The notes: generated from the sequence alone by a model not told the origin. Shown: positions 53,434-62,675, counted from the stretch's first letter. The stretch: DNA of 64,000 bases from Bradyrhizobium liaoningense (GCF_018130825.1 NZ_JAFCJS010000012.1:1-64000), one strand, 5' to 3'. Numbers and translations: made by a program.

Positions 53434-54108
53434 ATGAGCAAACAGGCCGAATTTGCGGTCATCCTGAAGATGAACCCGATGTTCGCCGATCTCGGCGCGG
53501 ACGAGCTCCAGCGGCTGTCCAATCTCTGCCACACCCAGCATCTGGCGAATGGCGAGGTGCTGTTCCAGAAGGGCGATCCCGGGGACGCGCTGTTCGGGGT
53601 GCGCCGCGGCCAGGTCCGCATCGAGACCGGCGCCTCCGACGGCAGCCGGCTGACGCTGAATTTCATGGGGCCGGGCGACCTGTTCGGCGAGGTCGCGGTG
53701 CTGGACGGCCAGAACCGTACTGCGGATGCGACCGCGGGCGAGGTCAGCGAATTGTTCGTACTGCGGCGCGAAGACTTTCTCGGCTTCCTCGAGCGCGAGC
53801 CCAAGGTCGCGATCAAGATCATTGCCCTGCTGTGCCAGCGCATCCGCTGGCAGAGCGAGCGCATGGAAGAATCCATGCTGCAGCCGCTGCCGGTGCGCCT
53901 GGCGCGGCGGCTCTGCGCGCTCGCCGCCGATTTCGGCTCCGAGGTGCACATCTCGCAGGAGCAGCTCGGCGTCTTCGTCGGCGCCGCCCGCGAGAGCGTC
54001 AACCGCCAGCTCCAGGCCTGGCGCAAGGACGCAATCCTCGATCTCCAGCGCGGCCGGATCCTGCTGCGGAACATGACCAAGCTGACCGCGATCGCGCGGA
54101 ACGAGTAG
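53434..54108 (+). CDS. Crp/Fnr-family transcriptional regulator
   Basis: A 224-residue regulator with an N-terminal cyclic-nucleotide-binding fold (about 15-125; GEVLFQKGDPGDALF, PGDLFGEVAVLDGQNRTADA) and a C-terminal Crp-type winged helix (about 145-215; ISQEQLGVFVGAARESVNRQL). The phosphate-binding block GEVAVLDGQNRTA resembles the cAMP pocket (GELALLDGxxRTA), and there is no N-terminal cysteine cluster, so it is more Crp-like than Fnr-like. AAGGA precedes the ATG at 53434. A cyclase gene lies 2.5 kb away; cAMP is a likely but unproven ligand. Confidence 0.9.
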   Translation: MSKQAEFAVILKMNPMFADLGADELQRLSNLCHTQHLANGEVLFQKGDPGDALFGVRRGQVRIETGASDGSRLTLNFMGPGDLFGEVAVLDGQNRTADATAGEVSELFVLRREDFLGFLEREPKVAIKIIALLCQRIRWQSERMEESMLQPLPVRLARRLCALAADFGSEVHISQEQLGVFVGAARESVNRQLQAWRKDAILDLQRGRILLRNMTKLTAIARNE

Positions 54109-54194
54109 GGCGGCCAGGCTGCTTCGCACGTAATGCAACGTCAGTAACTCAGACCGCGGGCACGGGCGGCACATGGCCGCCCATCGTGCGAAGC

Positions 54195-57100
54195 CTACTC
54201 CGCCGCTGGGTGCACGATGTTCTTCGGCGCCGGTCCCGCAGGCGCAGCTCCGTGATGGTCGCCGGTCTCCGCGTCCTCGCTGTGCACGATCAGCCGCTTG
54301 CCGAAGCGCCAGATCAGGGCGCCGAGGTCGTCCATCACCATGAACATCGCGGGCACGAACACCAGCGACAGGATAGTCGAGAAGATCAGGCCGCCGATCA
54401 CGGCGAGCGCCATCGGCGAGCGGAACTCGCCGCCGGCACCGACCGCGAGCGCGCTCGGCATCATGCCGGCGGCCATGGCGATCGTGGTCATCACGATCGG
54501 GCGGGCACGCTTCATGCCGGCGTCGATCATGGCCTCCTCACGCGGCTTGCCGTCGCGGATCGCTTCGATCGCGAACTCCACCAGCATGATCGCGTTCTTG
54601 GTGACGATGCCCATCAGCATCAGGATGCCGATCCACACCGGTGTCGTAAGCTGCTTGCCGGTGATCAGCAGGGCCGCGATCGCGCCGCCGATCGAGAGCG
54701 GCAGCGAGAACAGGATGGTGATCGGCTGCAGGAAGGTGCCGAACAGCAGCACCAGCACCGCATAGACCATCATCAGGCCCGCCGTGATCGCGGTGGCAAA
54801 GCCGTCGGATAGCTCGTTCAGGCTTTCGGCGTCGCCCGAGGGTGAGACCTTCACGCTCTTCGGCAAGGTCTTCATCACGGGCAGGTCGTAGATCTTCTTG
54901 GTGGCGTCGCCGAGCGCGGCGGAGCCGACGAGGTCGGCCGCGACGGTCGCCTGCCGCTCGCGGTCGTAGCGGTTGATGCTGGTCGGGCCCTGGTCGAGCT
55001 TGACGTCGGCGATCACCGAGAGCGGCACGCCGCCCTTCTCGCCGCGCTCGCCGAGCGGCACGCGCAATTGCTCGAGCGTCTTCAGATTGCCGCGCGCGGC
55101 GTCCTCGAGCTGCACGCGGATCGGCACCAGGCGGTCGCCGACGTCGAACTTCGCGAGCGCGGGCCCGACGTCGCCGATGGTGGCGACGCGGATGGTCTGC
55201 GACAGGCTTTCGGTGGAGACACCGAGGCGTGCGGCGAGATCGGCGCGCGGCTCGATGCGCAGCTCGGGCCGCTCCAGCGTGGTCTCCGAGATCACGTTGG
55301 AGATGGTCGGAATCCGCTTCATCTGCGTCGCGAGCTCGCTGGCGACGTTGTTGACGATGTTGGCGTCGACGCCGGTCACGACCAGCGAGATCGCGCGCAG
55401 GCCGTTCTCGTCGAGGAACCAGAAACGGATGTCCGGAATGTTCTCCAGCTCCTGGCTGATCGAGAATTCCAGCTCGCGCTGGGTGATGTCGCGATCGGCC
55501 TTGGGCGTGTAGTTGATGATCAGGGCGGCGCGCCGGACTTCCTGGGTGCCGGGTGGAACGCGGCCGCCGTCGACGAAGATGCTCTTCACCTCCGGCCGCT
55601 TGCGCAGCCGCGCGACGATGTCCTCGGTGACCTTCTCGGTGTAGGCGAGCTGGGTGCCGGGCGGCAGCTCGAGCGCCAGCAGCGAGCGCGCGCTGTCCTG
55701 CGCGGGCAGGAAGCCCTGCGGCAGCAGCGTGATGCTCCAGATCGAGGCGGCGAAGATGCCGAAGCCGATCAGCACCGTGATGAAATAGTGCTTCACCGAC
55801 CAGGCGACGATCCGATGATAGGATCGCAAGATGCGGCCGGGCGGCGGCTCCTCGTGATGGCCATGCTTGAGGAAGTAGGCGGCCAGCACCGGCGTGACGA
55901 AGCGCGCGGCGAGCAGCGAGAAGAATACCTGCACCGAGACGGTGATGCCGAACTGCTTGAAGAACTGTCCGGCGATACCCGACATGAAGCTCGCCGGCGC
56001 GAAGATCGCGATGATGGTGAGCGAGATCGCGATCACCGCGAGGCCGATCTCGTCGGCCGCTTCCAGCGCGGCACGGTAGGGCGATTTGCCCATGTTCATG
56101 TGCCGGACGATGTTCTCGATCTCGACGATGGCGTCGTCGACGAGAATACCCGTCGACAGCGTGATGGCGAGGAAGCTGACGAGGTTCAGCGAGAAGCCGA
56201 GCAGGTCCATCGCCCAGAACGCCGGGAAGATCGACAGCGGCAGCGAGATCGCGGCGATGATGGTGGCGCGCAGATCGCGCAGGAACAGCAGCACGATGAC
56301 GACGGCGAGGATGGCGCCCTCGAACAGGGTGGAGATCGCCGCTTCGTAATTGCCGTTGGTGTATTCGACCGAGGTGTCGATCAGCTTGAGGTCGACGTCG
56401 GGATAGGCCGCCTTGAGCGCGTCGATGCGCTTCTGCACGGCAGCGGCGACCTTCACGTCGCTGGCGCCCTTGGAGCGCTTGATGCCGAGCGCGACCACCG
56501 GCTCGCCATTGAAGCGGGCGAAGGTGCGGCGGTCGGCGATGGTGTCGGTGACGGTGCCGAGATCGTCGAGCCGCACCTCGCCGCCGCCGAACAGTGGAAC
56601 CATGGTGCCGGCGAGATCGCTCAGCGTCTTGGCGCCGGCGAGCGTGCGGATCGCCTGGTCGTTCTTGCCGATTTCGGCGCGGCCGCCGGCGACGTCGACA
56701 TTGGTGCCGCGCAGGCTCTGGCTGACATTGACCGCGGTCAGCCCCATCGCCTGCAGGCGGTCGGGATCGAGCGAGACCAGGATCTCGCGCTCGACACCGC
56801 CGATGCGCTCGACCTGGGCGACGCCGCGCACGCCCTGCAGCGCGCGCTTGACCACGTCGTCGACGAAATAGGACAGCTGCTCCGGCGTCTTGCCGGGCGA
56901 GATCGCGGCATAGGTGACGATCGGCAGGCCGATCACGTCGACGCGCTGGATCAGCGGCTCGGTGACGTTCTGCGGCAGGTTCGAGCGCACGCGCGTCACC
57001 GCGTCCTTGACGTCGTTGAGCGCGCGGTCGGTGTTGGTCTCCAGCGCGAACTGGATGGTGGTCAGCGACAGGCCGTCGGTGATCTGCGAGGTGATGTGCC

Positions 57101-57338
57101 TGACGCCTTCGACGCCGGAGACCGCGTCTTCGATGGTCTTGGTGACCTGGGATTCAAGCTCGGCGGGCGCCGCGCCGAACTGCGACACCGCGACCGAGAT
57201 CACGGGAATGTCGGCCGAAGGCAGCCGCGTCACCGCGAGCTTCACGAAGGAGGTCCAGCCGAGCACCAGAAGGATGATCGAAAAGACGACCGACGGCAGC
57301 GGATGACGGATCGACCATGCCGAAATATTGAGAGCCAT
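54195..57338 (-). CDS. RND efflux permease (AcrB/HAE1 or HME-like)
   Basis: A 1047-residue inner-membrane proton antiporter with twelve helices and two large periplasmic loops. Family segments include IRHPLPSVVFSIILLVLG at the start, GLSLTTIQFALETNTD, DDAIVEIENIVRHM, SIFPAFWAMDLLG and GIVTKNAIMLVEFA. The helix-4 segment LSTGILVDDAIVEIEN keeps the double aspartate used for proton transfer. Its start overlaps the stop of the adaptor gene upstream. With that adaptor and an outer-membrane channel encoded elsewhere it forms a tripartite pump; substrates unknown. Confidence 0.92.
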   Translation of the reverse strand: MALNISAWSIRHPLPSVVFSIILLVLGWTSFVKLAVTRLPSADIPVISVAVSQFGAAPAELESQVTKTIEDAVSGVEGVRHITSQITDGLSLTTIQFALETNTDRALNDVKDAVTRVRSNLPQNVTEPLIQRVDVIGLPIVTYAAISPGKTPEQLSYFVDDVVKRALQGVRGVAQVERIGGVEREILVSLDPDRLQAMGLTAVNVSQSLRGTNVDVAGGRAEIGKNDQAIRTLAGAKTLSDLAGTMVPLFGGGEVRLDDLGTVTDTIADRRTFARFNGEPVVALGIKRSKGASDVKVAAAVQKRIDALKAAYPDVDLKLIDTSVEYTNGNYEAAISTLFEGAILAVVIVLLFLRDLRATIIAAISLPLSIFPAFWAMDLLGFSLNLVSFLAITLSTGILVDDAIVEIENIVRHMNMGKSPYRAALEAADEIGLAVIAISLTIIAIFAPASFMSGIAGQFFKQFGITVSVQVFFSLLAARFVTPVLAAYFLKHGHHEEPPPGRILRSYHRIVAWSVKHYFITVLIGFGIFAASIWSITLLPQGFLPAQDSARSLLALELPPGTQLAYTEKVTEDIVARLRKRPEVKSIFVDGGRVPPGTQEVRRAALIINYTPKADRDITQRELEFSISQELENIPDIRFWFLDENGLRAISLVVTGVDANIVNNVASELATQMKRIPTISNVISETTLERPELRIEPRADLAARLGVSTESLSQTIRVATIGDVGPALAKFDVGDRLVPIRVQLEDAARGNLKTLEQLRVPLGERGEKGGVPLSVIADVKLDQGPTSINRYDRERQATVAADLVGSAALGDATKKIYDLPVMKTLPKSVKVSPSGDAESLNELSDGFATAITAGLMMVYAVLVLLFGTFLQPITILFSLPLSIGGAIAALLITGKQLTTPVWIGILMLMGIVTKNAIMLVEFAIEAIRDGKPREEAMIDAGMKRARPIVMTTIAMAAGMMPSALAVGAGGEFRSPMALAVIGGLIFSTILSLVFVPAMFMVMDDLGALIWRFGKRLIVHSEDAETGDHHGAAPAGPAPKNIVHPAAE

Positions 57339-58267
57339 CAGCGTACCCGCGTGCGATCGAGTTCATCGGCGAACATGGTCTTGATCTGGTCGCCGTCATG
57401 GAGCGAAGAGCCGGCGTCGGCCACGACGATTTCGCCGACCTCGAGCCCTTCCAGGATTTCCGTCGCGGTGTCGGACGACAGTCCGACCCGCACCTTGCGC
57501 GTCTCGACCGTGTTGCCCTTGACGACCTGCACGGTGAGATGGTCGATCGCGGTCTTGGGGACCGCGACGCCGCAGCTTCGCTTGGCGTCGATCGAGGCGC
57601 GGGCGAACACGCCGACCTTCAGCGAGGGATTGTTGGTGACGCTGATGCGGACGCGGCCGAGCTGCGTGGTGCGGTCGATCTCGGGCGCGACCAGCCGCAC
57701 CCGTCCGATCAGATCGGGCGCGTCGTCGCGGCTGATGCGCACGGTCGCGCCGGGGCTGAGCTTGGTCATGTGGACCGCCGGAACCTGAGCGTCGAGCTCG
57801 ATCTCGTTGTTGACGGCGATGCGGAACATCGGCCCGGCCTGCGGGGACGCGGGCGCGCCGACGATGGTGCGCACCTCGGTGACGAGACCCGGCGCAGGCG
57901 CCTTCAGCGAAATGGGGCCTTGCGGTCCCGGACGCTGCGGCTGGCCCGGAATCTGCGGCGGCGCGGTCAGGCGCGCCAGCTCCTGGTTGTCGGTGACCAG
58001 AGTACCTTCAGTGACGAAGACGTCGGTGACCCTGGAGCCTTCCTGGTCGGCAACGACCACCGCCTCGCGGCGCGGCACGAAGAAGCCGGTCACCCGGACG
58101 AGATCGGAGAAGCAGGCATTGGTCGACTTCGTCACGATGACGAGCGCCGTGCTCGGCGTCTCCTTCGCCTCGGGGCGGCGGCGATGCTCGAACAGATAAT
58201 AGCCGACGCCGAGGGCCACCACGAAGGCCACGGTTCCGGCTGGCTTGAGGTATTCGGAGAGGTTCAT
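57338..58267 (-). CDS. RND efflux periplasmic adaptor
   Basis: A 309-residue membrane-fusion protein with an N-terminal membrane helix (GTVAFVVALGVGYYLF), a split lipoyl domain (VVVADQEGSRVTDVFVTEGT, ISLKAPAPGLVTEVRT), and a beta-barrel (VTNNPSLKVGVFARASIDA). Its hairpin is short. It is coupled to the RND permease by an overlapping stop and start, so the two form one pump. Paralogue of the orphan adaptor at 28386 (shared CFSD(I/L)V). Started at ATG 58267. Confidence 0.88.
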   Translation of the reverse strand: MNLSEYLKPAGTVAFVVALGVGYYLFEHRRRPEAKETPSTALVIVTKSTNACFSDLVRVTGFFVPRREAVVVADQEGSRVTDVFVTEGTLVTDNQELARLTAPPQIPGQPQRPGPQGPISLKAPAPGLVTEVRTIVGAPASPQAGPMFRIAVNNEIELDAQVPAVHMTKLSPGATVRISRDDAPDLIGRVRLVAPEIDRTTQLGRVRISVTNNPSLKVGVFARASIDAKRSCGVAVPKTAIDHLTVQVVKGNTVETRKVRVGLSSDTATEILEGLEVGEIVVADAGSSLHDGDQIKTMFADELDRTRVR

Positions 58268-58340
58268 CGCCGGATCATCCTGGCCTGGCTCACGGCCGTC
58301 CGCACGAGGCCCATGAAGAGCATTTCCCTGAAATAAAGCA

Positions 58341-58364
58341 GCGTCCCGCAAGGCTGCGGGACGC
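58341..58364 (-). terminator. stem-loop after the OmpA-like gene
   Basis: GCGTCCCGCA (58341-58350) pairs perfectly with TGCGGGACGC (58355-58364) around AGGC. On the minus strand it is followed by TGCTTTATTT, a weak T-run, so it probably ends the OmpA transcript before the efflux genes. Confidence 0.65.
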
Positions 58365-58425
58365 GCTTTGGACGCGAGACTTTACACCACATCACGACGG
58401 GTCACTGCAAAGGATTACGTCGCGC

Positions 58426-59097
58426 CTACTTCGAGGCCGTGGTCTTGTTTTCCATGTTGACCACCTGCACGCGGCGGTTGACCTCGGCCATGGGCTGGCT
58501 CGGATCCTTCAGCTTGCTCTTGCCATAGCCGACGGTGACGAGGTCGGTCGCCGAGATGCTGTACTTCTCGACCAGGTAGCGCTTGATCGAATCCGCGCGG
58601 CGCTCCGACAGGTCCTGGTTGTAGGCCTCGCCGCCGGCGGCGTCGGTGTGGCCGGCGACCACGAAGGTCGAGCCTTTCAGGTCGGGGCTGGTCAGCGCGC
58701 GGCCGAGCGCCTGCACCGAGGGCATCGACTTGGCGCTGATATTGGCCGAGTTGTAGTCGAAGGTGATCTCGAGATCGATGTTCGGCTTGTCCTTGGCGAC
58801 TGAGGCGATCTCCTCGCGCTCGGTCGACGACAGCGAGCGCGTGGAGCGGCCGCGCACGGACTGGATCAGCTTGGTCTCCGCCGCGTTCGGCGCGGGATCG
58901 GCCTGCGGGGCCATCGACAGGCCGCGGGTCAGCGGCTTCTTCGCCGGCGGCGCCAGCGCGCGAAGGATCTCGTCCTCGGTGACGTTCTTGCTGTTGCCGT
59001 CATCGGCGGAGAAGGCGGGGGCGGCCGGCAGCGACAGTGTCGCGCCGATGGCCAAGATGGACAGGATTGCGGTCAGTCCCTTTGCAGCCAATCTCAT
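58426..59097 (-). CDS. OmpA-family peptidoglycan-binding protein
   Basis: A 223-residue exported protein: signal peptide (about 1-30, ATLSLPAAPAFSAD), a linker, and a C-terminal OmpA domain (about 105-218) with FDYNSANIS, the ligand-binding GHTDAAGGEAYNQDLSERRA and NRRVQV. It has no beta-barrel domain, so it is soluble or membrane-linked in the periplasm and binds the wall. It follows the caspase-fold TPR gene (147 bp) on the same strand, a likely operon. Confidence 0.9.
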   Translation of the reverse strand: MRLAAKGLTAILSILAIGATLSLPAAPAFSADDGNSKNVTEDEILRALAPPAKKPLTRGLSMAPQADPAPNAAETKLIQSVRGRSTRSLSSTEREEIASVAKDKPNIDLEITFDYNSANISAKSMPSVQALGRALTSPDLKGSTFVVAGHTDAAGGEAYNQDLSERRADSIKRYLVEKYSISATDLVTVGYGKSKLKDPSQPMAEVNRRVQVVNMENKTTASK

Positions 59098-59244
59098 AGC
59101 TAGTCCCTCCTGCGCAGCGTGCCCGCGCGGTTCCAAAATTCCTGCAATGGGGCCCCCCGGGAAAGGCCGCCTGCGGCATCCGACCGTTAGTCTTCCGTGG
59201 GCCGCCAAGGTTCGAGGCATCTGCTGCCTGAACTCAAAAAAATA

Positions 59245-60783
59245 CTAGCGTACTCCGTAGCTTGCGAATTCCTGAACGATGTTCGGATCCATCGCCTTGG
59301 CATTGGCAATATCAAGCGCGCCTTCCTGGGCGGAGCCGTTGCGCTGCTTGGCGAGGCCGCGGCCGTAGAGCGAGGAGGTCAGGCGCGGGTTGATCTTCAG
59401 GGCCGCATCGAAATCGGCGATCGCGTTCTTGACCGCGCCCGACTTCAGATTGACCAGCCCGCGGCTGTCCAGCGCATCGACGAAGTTCGGCCGCAGCCGC
59501 AACGCCTCGTTGCAATCCTTCAGCGCGCCCTGGAGATCGCCGACCACGGTGCGGGTCCAGCACCGGTTGTTCAGCGCCTCGACATCCTTCGAGTTGATCC
59601 GGAGCGTGTCGTCGAAATCCTTGATGGCGAGGCTGTAGGCCCCCTTGCTGGCATAGACCTGGCCGCGCCGGTACAGCGCGTTCACATCGTCAGGATTGGC
59701 CGCGATCTTGGCCGTCAGGCCCTTGATGGTGGGATCCTCGGCCAAGGCGGCCGCGCTCGGCCCGCTATCCGCGTTCGGCGCGGGCGCGGGGTCGGCCGGT
59801 TTCGCCGGCGGTGGTGGCGGGGGCAGGGCCGCCTCGACCTGCGGCTTCGGTGACGGAGCCGGTGCGGGCGGCGGTGGCGGAGGAGGGGCAGGCGCGGCAG
59901 CCGTGTCAGCCGGCTTCGCGGGCGCCGGCGGTGACGGCGGGGCGGGTGGTGCCGGCGGCGGGTTGTTGGCGACGACCGGCGGCGCAGGCGGCGGGGCCGT
60001 TGTCGTCGTTGTTGTCGGGCGCGACCCGGCGGCGCCCGGAATGAAGGAGAAATCCTCGGCCAGCGAGGAGGAGATCCACGGCACCTGCTCGCCGCGCGAG
60101 GCGCGGGTGACGCCCATCTTGGTGCGGTTCAGCGTCTCCTCGGCCATCAGGTCGGGGACGCGGATTTCCTTCAGCAGTTCCTGCACGAACAGGCTGTGGT
60201 CGCCGCCGGCGTCCGAGACCACCGAGGCCAGCGCCGCCGAATACATCACCAGCGTGCCGTTCGGCGCGATGACGGGCGTAAGACCCGCCGAGAAGCTGCG
60301 GAACCGGCGCTCGAACGGGTTGCGCCTGGAGGCATCGATCAGCGCGATCTTGACGCCGGCGCCGCGCGTGTTGAGCTCGCCGAGCACGGTCTCGAGGCTG
60401 AAGCCGTCGCGGCGCACGTCGGATTCGGTCCAGATCTGCGCATCGACCGGCAGCATGTAGCTCTGGCGCGCCGACTGGATGCCGAAGCCGCTGAAGAATA
60501 CCAGCGCCACCGAGCCCGGCTTGATCTTGCCATAGAGCTTGTCGAAGGCGCGGCGCATGCCGTCGCCGGTCAGGTTCTCGCCGATCTCGACCGAGAAGCC
60601 GTCGCGCTTGAGCTCGTCGGCCATGTCGCGCGCATCGTTGAGCGGTTCCTTCAGCGGAGCATCCGCATCCGGATATTTGGCGTTGCCGATGACCAGCGCA
60701 AAGCGGTCGCCGGCCGCCAGCGATGGCGCAGTCGGGACGAGCGAAACCAGCAAAGGGAGAAGGAAAAGGAAGCGAATTTTCAT
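59245..60783 (-). CDS. caspase-fold pseudoenzyme with proline-rich linker and TPRs
   Basis: A 512-residue exported protein: signal peptide (about 1-24), caspase fold (about 25-240), a proline/alanine linker (about 250-345) and three to four TPR repeats (about 355-500; ALYRRGQVYASKGAYSLAIK, DALDSRGLVNLKSGAVKNAI). Strands RFALVIGNAKYPDAD, LVFFSGFGIQ and ALIDASRRNPF show the fold, but the catalytic histidine is F100 and the cysteine S152, as in the protein at 27401. It is thus a likely non-proteolytic scaffold. The TPRs should bind partner proteins. OmpA-like gene downstream. Confidence 0.9.
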   Translation of the reverse strand: MKIRFLFLLPLLVSLVPTAPSLAAGDRFALVIGNAKYPDADAPLKEPLNDARDMADELKRDGFSVEIGENLTGDGMRRAFDKLYGKIKPGSVALVFFSGFGIQSARQSYMLPVDAQIWTESDVRRDGFSLETVLGELNTRGAGVKIALIDASRRNPFERRFRSFSAGLTPVIAPNGTLVMYSAALASVVSDAGGDHSLFVQELLKEIRVPDLMAEETLNRTKMGVTRASRGEQVPWISSSLAEDFSFIPGAAGSRPTTTTTTAPPPAPPVVANNPPPAPPAPPSPPAPAKPADTAAAPAPPPPPPPAPAPSPKPQVEAALPPPPPPAKPADPAPAPNADSGPSAAALAEDPTIKGLTAKIAANPDDVNALYRRGQVYASKGAYSLAIKDFDDTLRINSKDVEALNNRCWTRTVVGDLQGALKDCNEALRLRPNFVDALDSRGLVNLKSGAVKNAIADFDAALKINPRLTSSLYGRGLAKQRNGSAQEGALDIANAKAMDPNIVQEFASYGVR

Positions 60784-61016
60784 AATCAGCGCGGTCCAGC
60801 CAAAAAGGCGCCGTTCCAGCTTGCGCCGCGGCGACCTTAACTTACGCTCCAGGCATTATCAAACCGGGGGGAGGGGGCGTCAACCTCTTGGAGATTCGGC
60901 ATTATCGCGACGATTGAGCGCAATGCAGACGCATGCCGGTAGTGGAATGAACGGGCTGTCATGTTTGGGTTCGACCCGACCTGGTTGGGCATGGCAAGCG
61001 GCCATGTTGCAGCAGT

Positions 61017-61044
61017 CATGTTAGGGGACTCATGTTAGGGGACT
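61017..61044. repeat. 14-bp tandem repeat, two copies
   Basis: CATGTTAGGGGACT twice without a gap, followed by CATGG. A recent slippage duplication or a doubled regulatory site. Confidence 0.7.
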
Positions 61045-61058
61045 CATGGCGACGAAAA

Positions 61059-61074
61059 TGTGATTGGTCTCACA
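61059..61074. promoter_or_regulatory. perfect CRP-type box
   Basis: TGTGATTGGTCTCACA is an exact TGTGA-N6-TCACA. It ends 97 bp upstream of the lactonase-like start at 61171 and lies 276 bp upstream of the divergent caspase-fold gene. Confidence 0.55.
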
Positions 61075-61170
61075 TTGCAGCAAGCCTCGGCTGTTTGACC
61101 TTTGCGGCGGACGATGGCTTGGTGCGTCCGCACGTTCAGCTCCCCTCACAAAAAAGCAAAGCCAAGAGCC

Positions 61171-61977
61171 ATGGGAAACGTCTACGAAATCTACGCGCTG
61201 CGCTATGCGACGATGTCGCCACGCACCCCCAGCATGAACTTCCTGGCGCCCGATCCGCATGACAGCGCGGCGCAGGATCTCGACTATTTCGTCTGGCTGA
61301 TCCGAGGGTACGGCCGCGATATCCTGGTCGATACCGGCTTCAATGCCGAGGAGGCGAGCGCGCGGGCACGCAAGCTGACGCTCAATCCGGTCGATGCGCT
61401 CGAGCGCTTTGGCGTCGCGGCTTCGAGCATCCGCGACGTCATCGTGACGCATCTGCATTACGACCATGCCGGCAATCTCGACCGCTTCCCGAATGCGCGC
61501 TTCCATCTGCAGGAGCGCGAGATGGCTTACGCGACGGGGCGCTGCATGTGCAACGGACTGCTGCGACATCCGTTCTCGGTCGAGCACGTCACGCAGATGG
61601 TGCGCCATGTCTATGGCGAGCGCGTCACCTTCTATTCGGGCGACGGCGAGGTCGCGCCCGGCGTCACCGTGCACCGTGTCGGCGGCCATTCCGACGGCTT
61701 GCAGGTGGTGAAGGTCGAGACCGCGCGCGGGCCCGTGGTGCTCGCATCCGATGCCGCGCATTACTACGCCAATCTCCAGCGACGCAGCCCATTCCCGATC
61801 GTCTACAATGTCGGCGACATGGCGCAGGGCTGGGAGACGATCGAGCGCCTCGCCGGCCACCCTGACAGGTTCATTCCCGGCCACGATCCGATCGTGACCG
61901 AGATCTATCCGCGCGCCAGCGACAAGGTCGACGCGTGGGCGCTGCACCTGCCGCCGACGCGATCGTTTGCGAAGTGA
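61171..61977 (+). CDS. metallo-beta-lactamase-fold hydrolase (AHL-lactonase-like)
   Basis: A 268-residue zinc hydrolase. The metal motif HLHYDHAG (H94, H96, D98, H99), a bridging aspartate in LASDAAHYY and a late histidine in PGHDPIV are all present. The layout and length, with MGNVYEIYALRYATM at the start and DILVDTGFN, resemble N-acyl-homoserine lactonases (AiiA/AttM group), which degrade quorum-sensing signals; other lactones are possible. No signal peptide, so cytoplasmic. Start at ATG 61171 by family likeness. A perfect CRP-type box stands upstream. Confidence 0.85.
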   Translation: MGNVYEIYALRYATMSPRTPSMNFLAPDPHDSAAQDLDYFVWLIRGYGRDILVDTGFNAEEASARARKLTLNPVDALERFGVAASSIRDVIVTHLHYDHAGNLDRFPNARFHLQEREMAYATGRCMCNGLLRHPFSVEHVTQMVRHVYGERVTFYSGDGEVAPGVTVHRVGGHSDGLQVVKVETARGPVVLASDAAHYYANLQRRSPFPIVYNVGDMAQGWETIERLAGHPDRFIPGHDPIVTEIYPRASDKVDAWALHLPPTRSFAK

Positions 61978-62168
61978 CGGAATCCGGGGCGTGTACTTGT
62001 AAGTCCTAAGCGCGGCTAAGATCAGCCGGGCCTGATATCCGCTGCGCTCCTGAAAGCAGCGCGCAAACGAGCATCGCCGGAGGTCCGAGCCGGGCCAGAA
62101 GCTGAACATGCGAAATACCGATGATCTACCGGAGCGTGTTCTTCGGGCCGCAGATAACAGGAGATCAC

Positions 62169-62513
62169 ATGACGCACTACATTATCTACTTCAACCAGCA
62201 ATGGGTCGGTGATCACTCCGAAGAGTGGTTTCAGTCCCGTGGGCGGTTGGTCAGGGCAGTCGTAGCGGAGATGAAGGAGGCGGGCGTGCACATCTTCGCC
62301 GCGGGAGTAGATGAAGACCTGAGCAAGGCTTTCAGTGCTGACGAGACCAGCGGCGAACTGCACTTCGGCGAAGGTCGGTATTCCAATGTCCCCGAGTATC
62401 TCGGTGGCTTCACCGTCGTGAATGTCTCCAATCAGGAGTCCGCAAAGTTTTGGGCCGGCAAGATCGCAACGGCTTGCGGCTGGCCACAAGAGGTCCGACC
62501 ACTCCATGTATGA
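62169..62513 (+). CDS. YCII-like small protein
   Basis: A 114-residue protein opening HYIIYFNQQWVGDHSEEWFQ and containing GGFTVVNVSNQESAKFWA, the layout of the YCII/DGPF fold (a dimeric alpha/beta domain). The middle AGVHIFAAGVDEDLSKAF and GELHFGEGRYS complete the domain. Members are often linked to ECF sigma factors or act as small enzymes; no such partner is nearby. AGGAGA is seven bases before the ATG at 62169, which decides the start. Confidence 0.78.
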   Translation: MTHYIIYFNQQWVGDHSEEWFQSRGRLVRAVVAEMKEAGVHIFAAGVDEDLSKAFSADETSGELHFGEGRYSNVPEYLGGFTVVNVSNQESAKFWAGKIATACGWPQEVRPLHV

Positions 62514-62622
62514 CGATTGCAGGACATGGGGCCGAACCCGAGCTCGCCTGGCTGCTCGTCGCCCATCTGAGGCTCCTAACTCGCCGCTTGGCCAGGACCT
62601 GAAAGCGTCTACGCTTTTTGAG

Positions 62623-62675
62623 TCAGGCTCTGAGGAGCGCGCTCTTGCGCGCGTCTCGAAGGATGAAGGCCGAGA
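62623..62675. repeat. GAGGAGCGCG hairpin repeat
   Basis: Around GAGGAGCGCGCTCTTGCGCG, followed by CGTCTCGAAGGATGAAGGCC. It contains CGCGCTCTTGCGCG and has the look of another dispersed repeat common in this genus. No copy elsewhere in the window. Confidence 0.4.

Larger units (their letters stand above)
60784..61170. other. divergent intergenic region
   Basis: About 390 bp with no supportable gene. It has a perfect tandem repeat, CATGTTAGGGGACT twice (61017-61030 and 61031-61044), and 15 bp later a perfect TGTGA-N6-TCACA box at 61059-61074. Confidence 0.55.

Noticed and set aside
55068..57788. 906-codon open frame on the plus strand
   Set aside because: Antisense to the RND pump and adaptor genes.
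59840..60010. long run of proline/alanine codons as a possible separate repeat element
   Set aside because: It is the in-frame proline-rich linker of the caspase-TPR protein.
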